Positions 9,499 through 17,514 of a stretch of DNA of 64,000 nucleotides are shown here, piece after piece. The stretch lies in assembly GCA_026415195.1 (NCBI GenBank), contig JAOAHO010000001.1:37349-101348 (forward strand), read 5' to 3'. The notes below the pieces were generated by a model. It was given only the letters and a program-made list of their open reading frames with translations, searched no databases and was not told where the DNA came from. The position numbers and the translations under genes were made by a program. The stretch comes from Bacteroidia bacterium. GTDB taxonomy: Bacteria > Bacteroidota > Bacteroidia > B-17B0 > Aurantibacillaceae. Within the stretch, counting starts at the first letter, position 1; each line of letters begins with the position of its first letter.

Positions 9499-11481
9499 TT
9501 GCAATGGATGGCAATGCATCCGCAGTTGCCTCCTCCTTCTTTGCGTTGCCTTGAAGTGTTGAATAATGGTGATATCAAACTCACCTGGGTTCCGGTGAAC
9601 GATCCCCATGGTGTTTTCCATTCCTATGTCATATATTCTTCGATAAACAAATGGGGGCCCTATACACAAATTACGACAATTAATTCCCTTCCCGTTAATT
9701 CATTTATTCACGCTGGTGCTTTGGGAAATATGCAACCCAGGTATTATTTTATGGTAACCCGCTATGGACCTGGAGGTTCGGATGCTTCATCTTCATCCGA
9801 TACCCTTAAAAGTATGTACCTGACGCTTGTCAATATTGGCAACGGTATTGCACAAATATCCTGCAGTCCCTTGAAAAACCCTCCGTTGCCCACCACTTTT
9901 CCCAACTATTCGCTATACAGGGAGTATCCTTTGAATACTTTTTCCTTGATTTACCAGGGACCTCAGTATTTTTATAATGATACCATCGACCGTTGCACGG
10001 CTCCCTATAACTATCAAATGAAAATTTCCGATCAATACGGATGCATCTCTGCTTCACAAATTGTGGGAGACCTTTTTAAAGATAAGACCCCGCCAAAAAT
10101 CCCTTCTTTTGACAGCGTCAGCGTAAATGCTTCAAACCAGGCCGTATTGGGTTGGAAACCCACACCCAACCCCGATGCCGTAAAATACTACATCTATGTT
10201 AAAGATTTAATAACGGGTATTGTTACATTGATTGATTCCGTTCCGGTTACGATCGGCCCCTATTATCAATTCAACAGCCCTTTGCCCTCCATGCAATCGG
10301 TGGCCTTCCACGTGGCAACCAAGGACAGTTGCGGAAACATCAGTCCATTGAATGTTTTTCATCAAACTATTTTTTTGGATTATCATTATGATATCTGCAG
10401 CGGAAAAGTAAAGCTGAGTTGGAACCCCTACCTTAAGTTTAAAAACGGCAGTGTAGGTAAATATGATATTCTGATGTCGGTGAATAACGGGCCTTACATG
10501 CAGATTGATCAGACGAATCAGAACTATTGGGAAAGCCCCTCCCTAACCCCAAATGCCACTCATAAGTTTTATATACGTGCATGGAACCAAAACTTTGATA
10601 TCAGCGCTTCATCTAACAGGGTTCAATTTTTATCCTATGTTCCTTTAGCCCCTTCTTTTGTTTATATTTCATCTTGTTCCGTATTACCCGATAGCAGCAT
10701 AATGCTTAAAATATATCGTGACTCTCTCATCACAGCCCGAGATATCGATATTCTCAGAAGTGAAGACGGAATACATTTTTCTACCATCAAAACCCTGAAT
10801 TTCTCGAATAAAGGTTTCATGATGTTTCATGATCAGGATTTTAAAAACAGAAAGGGCCCGGTTTATTATAAAGCGGTTTTAAAAGACAGTTGCAACAATC
10901 CAAGGGTAATTTCCAATCTGGTTGCAAGTGTGTGGCTAAAAGTGAAAGATTCTGAAAAAGAAATGCTGAACAAACAACTGGAATGGACTCCTTACTCAGG
11001 TTTTGACGGAGGAGTGGGATATTATGCCGTTTACAGAAAATCAGGAAATAAAACCGAACATCTGGGCTATACATCTTCCAATACGTTTTCGGACAATATT
11101 GAAGATATCGCCCAGGACGGCACTGATATCTGTTATTTCGTCATGGCACACGAAGCAGCCATGAATCAGTTTAATCTTATAGACAGTGCCTCATCCGTTT
11201 GGGTTAAATCCTATGCTTCCGACGAGTTTTTTATCCCTAATGCTTTTGTTCCCGGCGGAATTAATCAGGTTTGGAAGCCGGTTCCTTATTTTGTGGTGAA
11301 AGAAGATTATGAACTTTTGATATTCAACCGATGGGGCAATTTGATTTTCAAAACTAACGATATTCAACAAGGTTGGAACGGAGGAAGTCACCCACCCGGG
11401 GCTTATGTATATCTGATAAAATACAAAACCACTACGGGGGAATACAAGGAAAAAAGTGGGCAGGTGTTTTTAATCAGGTAA
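9499..11481 (+). CDS. Large secreted protein with fibronectin-III-like domains and T9SS type-B sorting domain
   Basis: About 660 residues from the TTG at 9499. The body is a series of fibronectin-III-like beta-sandwich modules (for example PPSLRCLEVLNNGDIKLTWV at the start, then repeats near 210, 310 and 390). The last 85 residues are a type-B CTD: FFIPNAFVPGG, YELLIFNRWGNLIFKT, GWNGGSHPPGAYVYLI and a final GQVFLIR. The protein is therefore predicted to reach the cell surface by Sec and then T9SS. The start is a problem: the frame stays open upstream to a stop at 9451 and reads KKIKRVLFITAFLQWMAM, a convincing signal peptide, but it offers no ATG, GTG or TTG that would include it. The stop overlaps the convergent maf gene by 8 nt. 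Confidence 0.8.
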   Translation: MQWMAMHPQLPPPSLRCLEVLNNGDIKLTWVPVNDPHGVFHSYVIYSSINKWGPYTQITTINSLPVNSFIHAGALGNMQPRYYFMVTRYGPGGSDASSSSDTLKSMYLTLVNIGNGIAQISCSPLKNPPLPTTFPNYSLYREYPLNTFSLIYQGPQYFYNDTIDRCTAPYNYQMKISDQYGCISASQIVGDLFKDKTPPKIPSFDSVSVNASNQAVLGWKPTPNPDAVKYYIYVKDLITGIVTLIDSVPVTIGPYYQFNSPLPSMQSVAFHVATKDSCGNISPLNVFHQTIFLDYHYDICSGKVKLSWNPYLKFKNGSVGKYDILMSVNNGPYMQIDQTNQNYWESPSLTPNATHKFYIRAWNQNFDISASSNRVQFLSYVPLAPSFVYISSCSVLPDSSIMLKIYRDSLITARDIDILRSEDGIHFSTIKTLNFSNKGFMMFHDQDFKNRKGPVYYKAVLKDSCNNPRVISNLVASVWLKVKDSEKEMLNKQLEWTPYSGFDGGVGYYAVYRKSGNKTEHLGYTSSNTFSDNIEDIAQDGTDICYFVMAHEAAMNQFNLIDSASSVWVKSYASDEFFIPNAFVPGGINQVWKPVPYFVVKEDYELLIFNRWGNLIFKTNDIQQGWNGGSHPPGAYVYLIKYKTTTGEYKEKSGQVFLIR

Positions 11482-12058
11482 AATTTTTCTTAATTTCCTC
11501 ATACAAACGGGCCGTAGGAAGGCCCATCACGTTGTAATAACAGCCATCAATCTTTCTGATTCCCACTGCTCCTATCCATTCCTGAACCCCATAAGCCCCC
11601 GCTTTATCAAAGGGTCTGTATTTTTCTACATAGTGTATGATATCCGCTTCATCAATCGGATTAAAATATACGCGGGTTTCTTCATAGAAAACATGAAGTT
11701 TTTCCATTGTGCGGAGTGCTACGCCTGTAAATACGGAATGAACGTTACCCGACAGTTTTTTTATCATTTCTACGGCTTCCTCGGTGTTTTGGGGTTTTCC
11801 CAACATTTTTTCATGCAACCATACGATGGTATCGGCTGTGATGAGTAATTCTTTTGCTTTTAACGGAACATTGAATGAAAGCGACTTTTTATTGGCCAGA
11901 TATTCCGCAATTTCTCCCGCTTTGAGTTCAACGGGGTACGATTCATCACAATCGGATTTCAAGACTTCAAATTCACACTCCAGCATTCGAAGTAGTTCTT
12001 TTCTTCTGGGCGAGCCCGAAGCCAGAATAATACGGGAGAAAAGGGAATTCAAATGCAT
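11474..12058 (-). CDS. maf: Maf-like nucleoside-triphosphate pyrophosphatase
   Basis: 194 residues from the ATG at 12058, which starts 2 nt after the stop of the upstream gene. A TTG 33 nt further upstream is in frame but would overlap that gene. The N-terminal signature IILASGSPRRKELL and later ITADTIVW and KPFDKAG-like segments (here YRPFDKAGAYGVQEW) are those of Maf proteins. These hydrolyse non-canonical or modified nucleoside triphosphates (dTTP, UTP or methylated forms) and were first linked to septum inhibition. It is the last gene of the guaA to maf run and ends inside the convergent secreted-protein gene. Confidence 0.93.
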   Translation of the reverse strand: MHLNSLFSRIILASGSPRRKELLRMLECEFEVLKSDCDESYPVELKAGEIAEYLANKKSLSFNVPLKAKELLITADTIVWLHEKMLGKPQNTEEAVEMIKKLSGNVHSVFTGVALRTMEKLHVFYEETRVYFNPIDEADIIHYVEKYRPFDKAGAYGVQEWIGAVGIRKIDGCYYNVMGLPTARLYEEIKKNFT

Positions 12059-12060
12059 AG

Positions 12061-13029
12061 TTATTGCATTGGAACCAAAAGGGGCATGCAAAGTCCAAAA
12101 AACATTACCAATTTCAGCCAGGTGCTGACACGGTGATAGTCTTTTTTTTCTTTTGATCTCAAAATCAGCAATCCGGTGATGAAGTTTAACAATAGGTGAA
12201 GTAAAAGAAACATCAGATAGGTGGCGTCTATGACTTTGTTTAACCGGAAAGTGTTATAGGTTACAAATGCGATAAGGATGAATAAGATAAGATTGATTAA
12301 AAAAGCAAAAATTTTGGCAGCATCCACGCCGTATTTGATAGGAATGGTCAGGGCTCCTGTGAGGCGATCACCTTCCATGTCTTCCAAATCTTTTATGATT
12401 TCACGAACTAAGTTCAACAAAAAAGCAAACACTCCGTAAAGGAGGATAAACTTGAAAAATTTACCCCACAAAAGCAGTTCATGGGTTGAAATCGGAGATT
12501 GATTTTTATGGTAAAAAGAAAGGGCATGCATATAAAACAGGATTGGCAAAAATCCAATCAACAATGCTACCACCAGGTTCCCTATCCAGGGGTATTTTTT
12601 CAGATGAGAAGAATAAAAAAGCAATATGGCAGCAGCCAGCACATATACCAGCCCCAAGCTCAAATGTCCGGAAAGGTAAGCTGAAACAAATCCCAAAAAT
12701 ATTCCTATAATATTCAAAAAAAGATTCATAAAAATCAAAGATTTTCGGGAGAAATATTTACCTGCTATAACGTTTTCAGGCCTGTTCAGGTGGTCGGTGC
12801 GGATGTCGAAGTAATCATTAATAATATAACCGGCGGCAGCAATCAAAATTACGGAAAAAGCTAAAAGTAAAAGTGTTGTATAGGACATAAGTGGAGTGCT
12901 GCCGAACAATTCAATGAAGCGCAAAAAGAACTTACGGGAATACCATATATACAACATATGAAACAAAAGTAAGATGATAAGCAAATTTCCAAATCGAATC
13001 AATCGTAAAAAAGCAGTAACTCTCGACAT
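12061..13029 (-). CDS. UbiA-family prenyltransferase (geranylgeranylglycerol-phosphate geranylgeranyltransferase-like)
   Basis: 322 residues, with about eight or nine hydrophobic segments. The first Asp-rich motif is NDYFDIRTD (71-79), and a second motif, DLEDMEGDRLTGALTIP, lies at about two thirds of the length; both bind Mg-prenyl diphosphate. UbiA enzymes transfer prenyl chains to aromatic or polar acceptors in the membrane. In Bacteroidetes, homologues next to maf are commonly annotated as geranylgeranylglycerol-phosphate geranylgeranyltransferase, the second ether-bond step known from archaeal lipids. The true acceptor here is inferred, not shown. Menaquinone (MenA) and heme O (CyoE/CtaB) relatives are alternatives, but the motifs and context fit them less well. 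Confidence 0.8.
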   Translation of the reverse strand: MSRVTAFLRLIRFGNLLIILLLFHMLYIWYSRKFFLRFIELFGSTPLMSYTTLLLLAFSVILIAAAGYIINDYFDIRTDHLNRPENVIAGKYFSRKSLIFMNLFLNIIGIFLGFVSAYLSGHLSLGLVYVLAAAILLFYSSHLKKYPWIGNLVVALLIGFLPILFYMHALSFYHKNQSPISTHELLLWGKFFKFILLYGVFAFLLNLVREIIKDLEDMEGDRLTGALTIPIKYGVDAAKIFAFLINLILFILIAFVTYNTFRLNKVIDATYLMFLLLHLLLNFITGLLILRSKEKKDYHRVSTWLKLVMFFGLCMPLLVPMQ

Positions 13030-13045
13030 GTAGTATAAAGTTAAG

Positions 13046-13072
13046 GCTTTTAGTTCTATTTCGGACTAAAGC
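13046..13072 (-). other. Hairpin between hemF and the UbiA gene
   Basis: On the minus strand, GCTTTAGT and ACTAAAAGC can pair with one bulge across a 10-nt loop, directly after the hemF stop codon. No T-run follows, so it is not a standard terminator. It may stabilise or process the mRNA, or be chance. Confidence 0.3.
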
Positions 13073-14005
13073 TTAAAAATCAATCCAATTAATCCCTTTT
13101 TTTAATAATTCCAATGTTTTGAATTCTTCGGAGTGTTTTTCGGGGATGTAGTTATATTTCCAGGCAGCAAGGGGCGGAAGGCTCATGAGGATGGATTCAG
13201 TCCGTCCTCCGGTCTCTAACCCGAATTTGGTGCCTTTGTCATAAAGCAGGTTGAATTCTACATACCGGCTCCTTCTGACCAATTGCCAATCTATATGTGA
13301 ATCTTGAAAATTTTTATTTTTATTCCATTGAATCAGGGTGGTATAGATAGGGATGAAAAGCATTCCAAGGTCTTTCCAGAACTGAACTAACTTTTCTTTG
13401 TCTAAGCCCGAGTTTTCATTCAATCGGTCGAAAAAGATACCGCCTATTCCTCTTGTTTCATTCCGATGCGGTAGAAAAAAGTAGTCGTCGGCCCATTTTT
13501 TAAATTTGGGATAAAATTCAGGATGGTATGTATCACAATGTTTTTTTAACTCCCGATGGAACCAACGTGCCTGTTCCGCATCCACATAGTGAGGCGTAAG
13601 ATCGATGCCTCCGCCAAACCACCAGACACCATTGCTAAGTTCAAAATACCGGATGTTCATGTGAATGATGGGAATCAAGGGGTGTTTCGGGTGTATAACC
13701 AAAGAAAGCCCTGTTGCATAAAAATTTAATTTTTCTTTTATACCATCGGTTATTTCTGAATGTTCTTTTTCTTTAAAAAGGAATTCTGGTGCTATTCCCC
13801 ACACTGCACTTACGTTAACTCCGGCCTTTTCAAGTATCAGTCCGTTTTCCAATATGGCGCTCTTTCCTCCTCCGCCTTCTTTTCTTTCCCAAAGATCATA
13901 GTTGAATTTTCCCTGGTTGTCTTCTGATTCCAGGGCATGTATGATTTTTACCTGAAGGTCAAAAAGAAAGTTTTCAATTTGGTGATGTAAGTTCGTTAAT
14001 TCCAT
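13073..14005 (-). CDS. hemF: Oxygen-dependent coproporphyrinogen III oxidase
   Basis: 310 residues with all family signatures: EKAGVNVSAVWG, HMNIRYFE, WWFGGGIDLTPHYV, NETRGIGGIFFDRL and the long C-terminal block around YVEFNLLYDKGTKFGLETGG and ESILMSLPPLAAW. HemF uses O2 to decarboxylate two propionates of coproporphyrinogen III, giving protoporphyrinogen IX for heme. Its presence argues for aerobic or microaerobic life, in line with ctaA at 44-45 kb. Its start overlaps the end of the LysM-protein gene by 10 nt, so it lies in the guaA to maf transcription unit. Confidence 0.97.
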   Translation of the reverse strand: MELTNLHHQIENFLFDLQVKIIHALESEDNQGKFNYDLWERKEGGGGKSAILENGLILEKAGVNVSAVWGIAPEFLFKEKEHSEITDGIKEKLNFYATGLSLVIHPKHPLIPIIHMNIRYFELSNGVWWFGGGIDLTPHYVDAEQARWFHRELKKHCDTYHPEFYPKFKKWADDYFFLPHRNETRGIGGIFFDRLNENSGLDKEKLVQFWKDLGMLFIPIYTTLIQWNKNKNFQDSHIDWQLVRRSRYVEFNLLYDKGTKFGLETGGRTESILMSLPPLAAWKYNYIPEKHSEEFKTLELLKKGINWIDF

Positions 14006-15666
14006 CCGGTTTTCCTGAATTGATACTGGTAAATTTGGTAAATGAAAGAACCCACATTATCCAGGCCTGTTTGAAAGTCGGGACGGATAAATAATAATTT
14101 TACAAAATCATCGGAATATTTGATTTGGGTTTGGTTCAGGAAATTCAGCCCATAATCTTTTAACATTTTGGCTAAAAAATTTCCCAGTGATTTTCCAAGA
14201 CGCGCATAATCGCCGGGGGCAACATTAAAGATGCTTCTGTATTTGTCTGCAAACAATGAATCGGGCCTGGCATCGAATTCGGTGAAAGCAGGAAAAGTAA
14301 ATTGAAAATAATTCAGATATTCCTGATCGATATTCTCAAATTCCAGCAAAGATCGTAATCCAAGGAGCATCACATTCTTTTTCTGTGAAGCCAGATGAAG
14401 TTGGGTAATGAAATCAGTCATTAAAACTTTGTTTTGGCTTAATGTAATAATGGCGGTTTTTTCATTTGCATCGATAAACTTTTTGAGTTCTGACATGTTA
14501 CGAAGCACTGGCAATGAATCGCGTTTTCCGTTGGCAATGTTTTTTGCAAGAAATGCCTGTTTGAATAACCGTATGTAGGTTTGTTCTTTTAAATCTTTGA
14601 GTGAAGCCTGAAAACAAACGGGTTTGTATTTCAATGGGATCAAGGAATCAGCAATGAATTTGGCCAGGTTTTCCGCCATGGTTTGTTGAGAGGTGATGAA
14701 TTTTAGTGCCAGCGGATATTCATGGAGAAATTTGTTGTGTGAAATCCACGGACTGATGAGCGGGATATTTTTAGTTTTGGATATTTGGGTTACGATATTA
14801 ATATGCTCGGGAAAATAGGGGCCGATAATTATATCCGGTGAATGATTGTTCATGAATTTTTTCCAATAAGGCTCGAAAATTGAATCGGGGGCGGCTTCAT
14901 GGACGTATTTTATTTGTATTTGATAATCTTCGGGAAGTGAAGCCCGTAATCCATATTCCAACCCCCACGCAAAATCAACCACCGTTGAGGCTTCATCAGG
15001 AAAAGGAATATTTTTTTCCCACTCGGCCGGAGTTTGATTTTCTGCTTCAGGGTGAAGGAAGGGTAGTAGCAGGACTAAAACATAACTTTTTTTATTTTCA
15101 AATGTAACCGAAGGAGCAGCAATTAAAGTAATTCCTTCTGCCACATTTCCCTGAAAATTTTTATTTCTGAATTTTTCTGCTAATTCCCTTGCCGTTTCAT
15201 CGGGCAACTTTTTCAGTCTTAACACCGTTCCTTCTGGAAGATTTTCAGGGTTGAGTCCCGGGTTCATATCCAGAATTTCCTGACGGGTTAGTTTGAATTG
15301 TTTTTGAATGGAGTAGAAGGTCTCACCTTTTTTGACGGTATAGGTTTCGGGAACCTGAATATTTATTGTATGGTTATTTGGTGTAATGGTAGTGGGAGTG
15401 GAGGGGGTAGTTGAAAAAGAGGGATCGGGGATAAAAATTTTCTGACCTGCTTTAAGGCCATTGGTCCGGATATCGGGATTGTAATTCAGGATGATTTCCT
15501 GAGTTGTGTTAAATTTTTTGGAGATACCGTAAAGGCTTTCTTTTTTTTGAACCTCGTAAAGTAAGCAGGGTTTACTATCGGGACAAAGGGTGGGGGTTCC
15601 TTGTGAAAAAAGGTAGGATATAGATAAAACAAAAACGGTAATGGAAATTTTCAGGTTGATTTTCAT
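13996..15666 (-). CDS. LysM-repeat protein fused to a periplasmic-binding (type-1) ligand domain
   Basis: 556 residues from the ATG at 15666, which forms an ATGA overlap with the guaA stop. An ATG 6 nt upstream is also possible. A signal peptide (about 1-22) is followed by LysM 1 at 37-80 ([30 protein letters not shown]) and LysM 2 at about 110-155 ([30 protein letters not shown]). From about 190 to the end the sequence resembles the periplasmic-binding fold type 1 of amino-acid ABC receptors ([29 protein letters not shown]). LysM should hold it on peptidoglycan, leaving a ligand-binding lobe in the periplasm. No ABC permease or ATPase is nearby, so a sensory or cell-wall role is as likely as transport. 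Confidence 0.72.
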   Translation of the reverse strand: MKINLKISITVFVLSISYLFSQGTPTLCPDSKPCLLYEVQKKESLYGISKKFNTTQEIILNYNPDIRTNGLKAGQKIFIPDPSFSTTPSTPTTITPNNHTINIQVPETYTVKKGETFYSIQKQFKLTRQEILDMNPGLNPENLPEGTVLRLKKLPDETARELAEKFRNKNFQGNVAEGITLIAAPSVTFENKKSYVLVLLLPFLHPEAENQTPAEWEKNIPFPDEASTVVDFAWGLEYGLRASLPEDYQIQIKYVHEAAPDSIFEPYWKKFMNNHSPDIIIGPYFPEHINIVTQISKTKNIPLISPWISHNKFLHEYPLALKFITSQQTMAENLAKFIADSLIPLKYKPVCFQASLKDLKEQTYIRLFKQAFLAKNIANGKRDSLPVLRNMSELKKFIDANEKTAIITLSQNKVLMTDFITQLHLASQKKNVMLLGLRSLLEFENIDQEYLNYFQFTFPAFTEFDARPDSLFADKYRSIFNVAPGDYARLGKSLGNFLAKMLKDYGLNFLNQTQIKYSDDFVKLLFIRPDFQTGLDNVGSFIYQIYQYQFRKTGWN

Positions 15667-17195
15667 TCCCATTCTATGGTTGCAGGAGGTTTGGAACTGA
15701 TATCATATACCACACGGTTTATGCCTTTCACTTTATTGATGATGTCGTTGGATATTTTTCCCAACAGGTCATAGGGCATCGGATACCAGTCGGCGGTCAT
15801 GCCGTCGGTGCTGGTTACGGCCCGTAAAGCCACTACATATTCGTAGGTTCGTTCATCTCCCATCACCCCCACACTTTTGGTATCGAGAAGGATGGTACCT
15901 GCTTGCCAAATTTTTTGGTAATGTCCCGATTGTTTGAGGTGATGAATATAAAGGTCATCAGCTTCCTGAATTAAGCGTAATTTTTCTTCTGTAATTTCAC
16001 CTATGATGCGGATGGCAAGGCCGGGCCCCGGGAAGGGATGCCTTTGGAGTATGATATCCGGAAGCCCGAGTTCCTTTCCTATTTTTCTGACTTCATCCTT
16101 AAAAAGAAATTTTAAGGGTTCCAGAACTTTCAGGTTCATCTTTTCCGGAAGTCCGCCTACGTTATGATGTGATTTGATAGTTGCCGATGGCCCTTTAACA
16201 CTGAGACTTTCAATTACATCTGGGTAAATTGTGCCTTGGGCTAACCAACGTACGTTGCTAAATTTTTTGCTTTCACGTTCAAATACATCAATAAATTTTT
16301 TTCCAATAATTTTTCTTTTTTGTTCCGGATCGGAAATGCCCTTTAGTGCCTCCAGAAATTCTTTTGCGGCATCCACTCCGTGAACTTCCAACCCCATTTG
16401 CCTGTAGGCATCCAGAACATTTTTAAATTCATTCTTTCTTAAGAGTCCGTTATTAACAAAAATCGGATGCAGGCGTTTGCCGATAGCTTTGTGAATAAGG
16501 AAAGCGGCCACGCTGCTGTCTACACCGCCGCTTAAGGCCAACACCACTTCTTCATTCTGAACAACAGAACGAATGTTTTCGATGGACTCTTCAATGAAAT
16601 GAGCAGGTGTCCAATCTCCTTTCGCACCGCAAATTTCATACACAAAATTTTTAAGGATATTTATGCCGTATTCAGAATGATAGACCTCCGGATGGAACTG
16701 TATTCCGAAAACTTTTTGATTTTGAAATTCATAGGCCGCTACGGGGATATTTTCGGTTTTGGCAATGACGTTAGTGTTCGAAGGCAATTCGGTAATACTG
16801 TCACCATGGCTCATCCATACTGTCGACTCTTCGGGTATTCCGGCAAACAAAGGATGGTCTTTTTTTTGGATGATTAATTTGGATTTTCCATATTCACGAT
16901 GCATGGATCGTTCCACTTTACCTCCGTTCACATGCGCAAGCCACTGAGCACCGTAACAAATTCCAAGCAATGGCAAGGTTTGGTATTGATAATTTAAATG
17001 TGGATTAGGTGCTCCTTCCTGATGAACGGAATATGGACTTCCGCTAAGAATTATTCCTTTGGTGTTTTCATCATAGGGCGGAATTTTGTTGTAAGGATAA
17101 ATTTCACAATAAACGTTCAATTCCCTGATTTTTCTGGCAATTAACTGAGTGTATTGCGAACCAAAATCGATTATGATGATTTTCTGGTGGTGCAT
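15663..17195 (-). CDS. guaA: GMP synthase (glutamine-hydrolysing)
   Basis: 510 residues. The N-terminal glutamine amidotransferase has [12 protein letters not shown] (nucleophilic Cys at about 79) and [11 protein letters not shown]. The ATP-pyrophosphatase domain has the PP-loop [15 protein letters not shown] at about 220. The C-terminal dimerisation domain ends PPATIEWE, as in other GuaA proteins. It converts XMP to GMP in the cytoplasm. It is the first gene of a minus-strand run and is followed with a 4-nt overlap by the LysM gene. I see no purine riboswitch in the 209 nt between it and the divergent tRNA-Leu. Confidence 0.97.
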   Translation of the reverse strand: MHHQKIIIIDFGSQYTQLIARKIRELNVYCEIYPYNKIPPYDENTKGIILSGSPYSVHQEGAPNPHLNYQYQTLPLLGICYGAQWLAHVNGGKVERSMHREYGKSKLIIQKKDHPLFAGIPEESTVWMSHGDSITELPSNTNVIAKTENIPVAAYEFQNQKVFGIQFHPEVYHSEYGINILKNFVYEICGAKGDWTPAHFIEESIENIRSVVQNEEVVLALSGGVDSSVAAFLIHKAIGKRLHPIFVNNGLLRKNEFKNVLDAYRQMGLEVHGVDAAKEFLEALKGISDPEQKRKIIGKKFIDVFERESKKFSNVRWLAQGTIYPDVIESLSVKGPSATIKSHHNVGGLPEKMNLKVLEPLKFLFKDEVRKIGKELGLPDIILQRHPFPGPGLAIRIIGEITEEKLRLIQEADDLYIHHLKQSGHYQKIWQAGTILLDTKSVGVMGDERTYEYVVALRAVTSTDGMTADWYPMPYDLLGKISNDIINKVKGINRVVYDISSKPPATIEWE

Positions 17196-17362
17196 TGGAG
17201 CAAAAATAAGGTTTTAGATAAATAATTTCAGACTTTATTCCTCAAACACAGGAAAATCCATCAAAAAAATAGTTAAATTCTTAAAACAATTCTTTCATGG
17301 AAAATAGAATTAATCTTTTTGTAATTTATTCTTATAACATGCTTTTTTCATTTAGGAAATCC

Positions 17363-17392
17363 TTTGCAGTGCATATATTTTCCCTATATTTG
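17363..17392 (+). promoter_or_regulatory. Promoter of tRNA-Leu (Bacteroidetes -33/-7 type)
   Basis: TTTG at 17363-17366 and TATATTTG at 17385-17392, spaced by 18 nt, match the TTTG / TAnnTTTG consensus very well. The tRNA begins 12 nt after the -7 box, so the primary transcript would have a 5' leader of only a few nucleotides. Confidence 0.82.
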
Positions 17393-17404
17393 CTCTTGTT
17401 TTTT

Positions 17405-17488
17405 GCCCGGATGGCGGAATAGGTAGACGCGTTGGTCTCAAAAACCAATGGATTAACATCCTTGCCGGTTCGAGTCCGGCTCCGGGTA
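17405..17488 (+). tRNA. tRNA-Leu (anticodon CAA)
   Basis: Class-II tRNA. Acceptor stem 17405-17411 / 17481-17487; anticodon stem TTGGT/ACCAA (17432-17436/17444-17448) with loop CTCAAAA, giving anticodon CAA at 17439-17441. A long variable arm (TGGATTAACATCC region) follows, then T arm GCCGG-TTCGAGT-CCGGC and discriminator A17488. The first acceptor pair is G-U, as in the tRNA-Arg of this window, and no CCA is encoded. It decodes UUG. Confidence 0.96.
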
Positions 17489-17494
17489 CTCCCG

Positions 17495-17514
17495 AAAAAA
17501 ATTCCAATTTTTTT
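17495..17514. terminator. A/T palindrome between tRNA-Leu and the convergent helicase gene
   Basis: Seven A plus TT, a CC spacer, then AA plus seven T form a perfect 9-bp A/T-only inverted repeat that reads the same way from both sides. It sits between two converging genes, where a bidirectional terminator would be expected. A stem without G-C pairs is weak, so this is only a candidate. Confidence 0.4.

Noticed and set aside
12059..12091. TTG start for maf at 12091
   Set aside because: It would overlap the UbiA gene by 31 nt and add residues unlike Maf. The ATG at 12058 lies just after the upstream stop and is followed closely by the conserved Maf N-terminus.
17196..17362. Purine riboswitch upstream of guaA
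   Set aside because: I looked for a three-way junction with a conserved core and found only A/T-rich sequence without matching stems.
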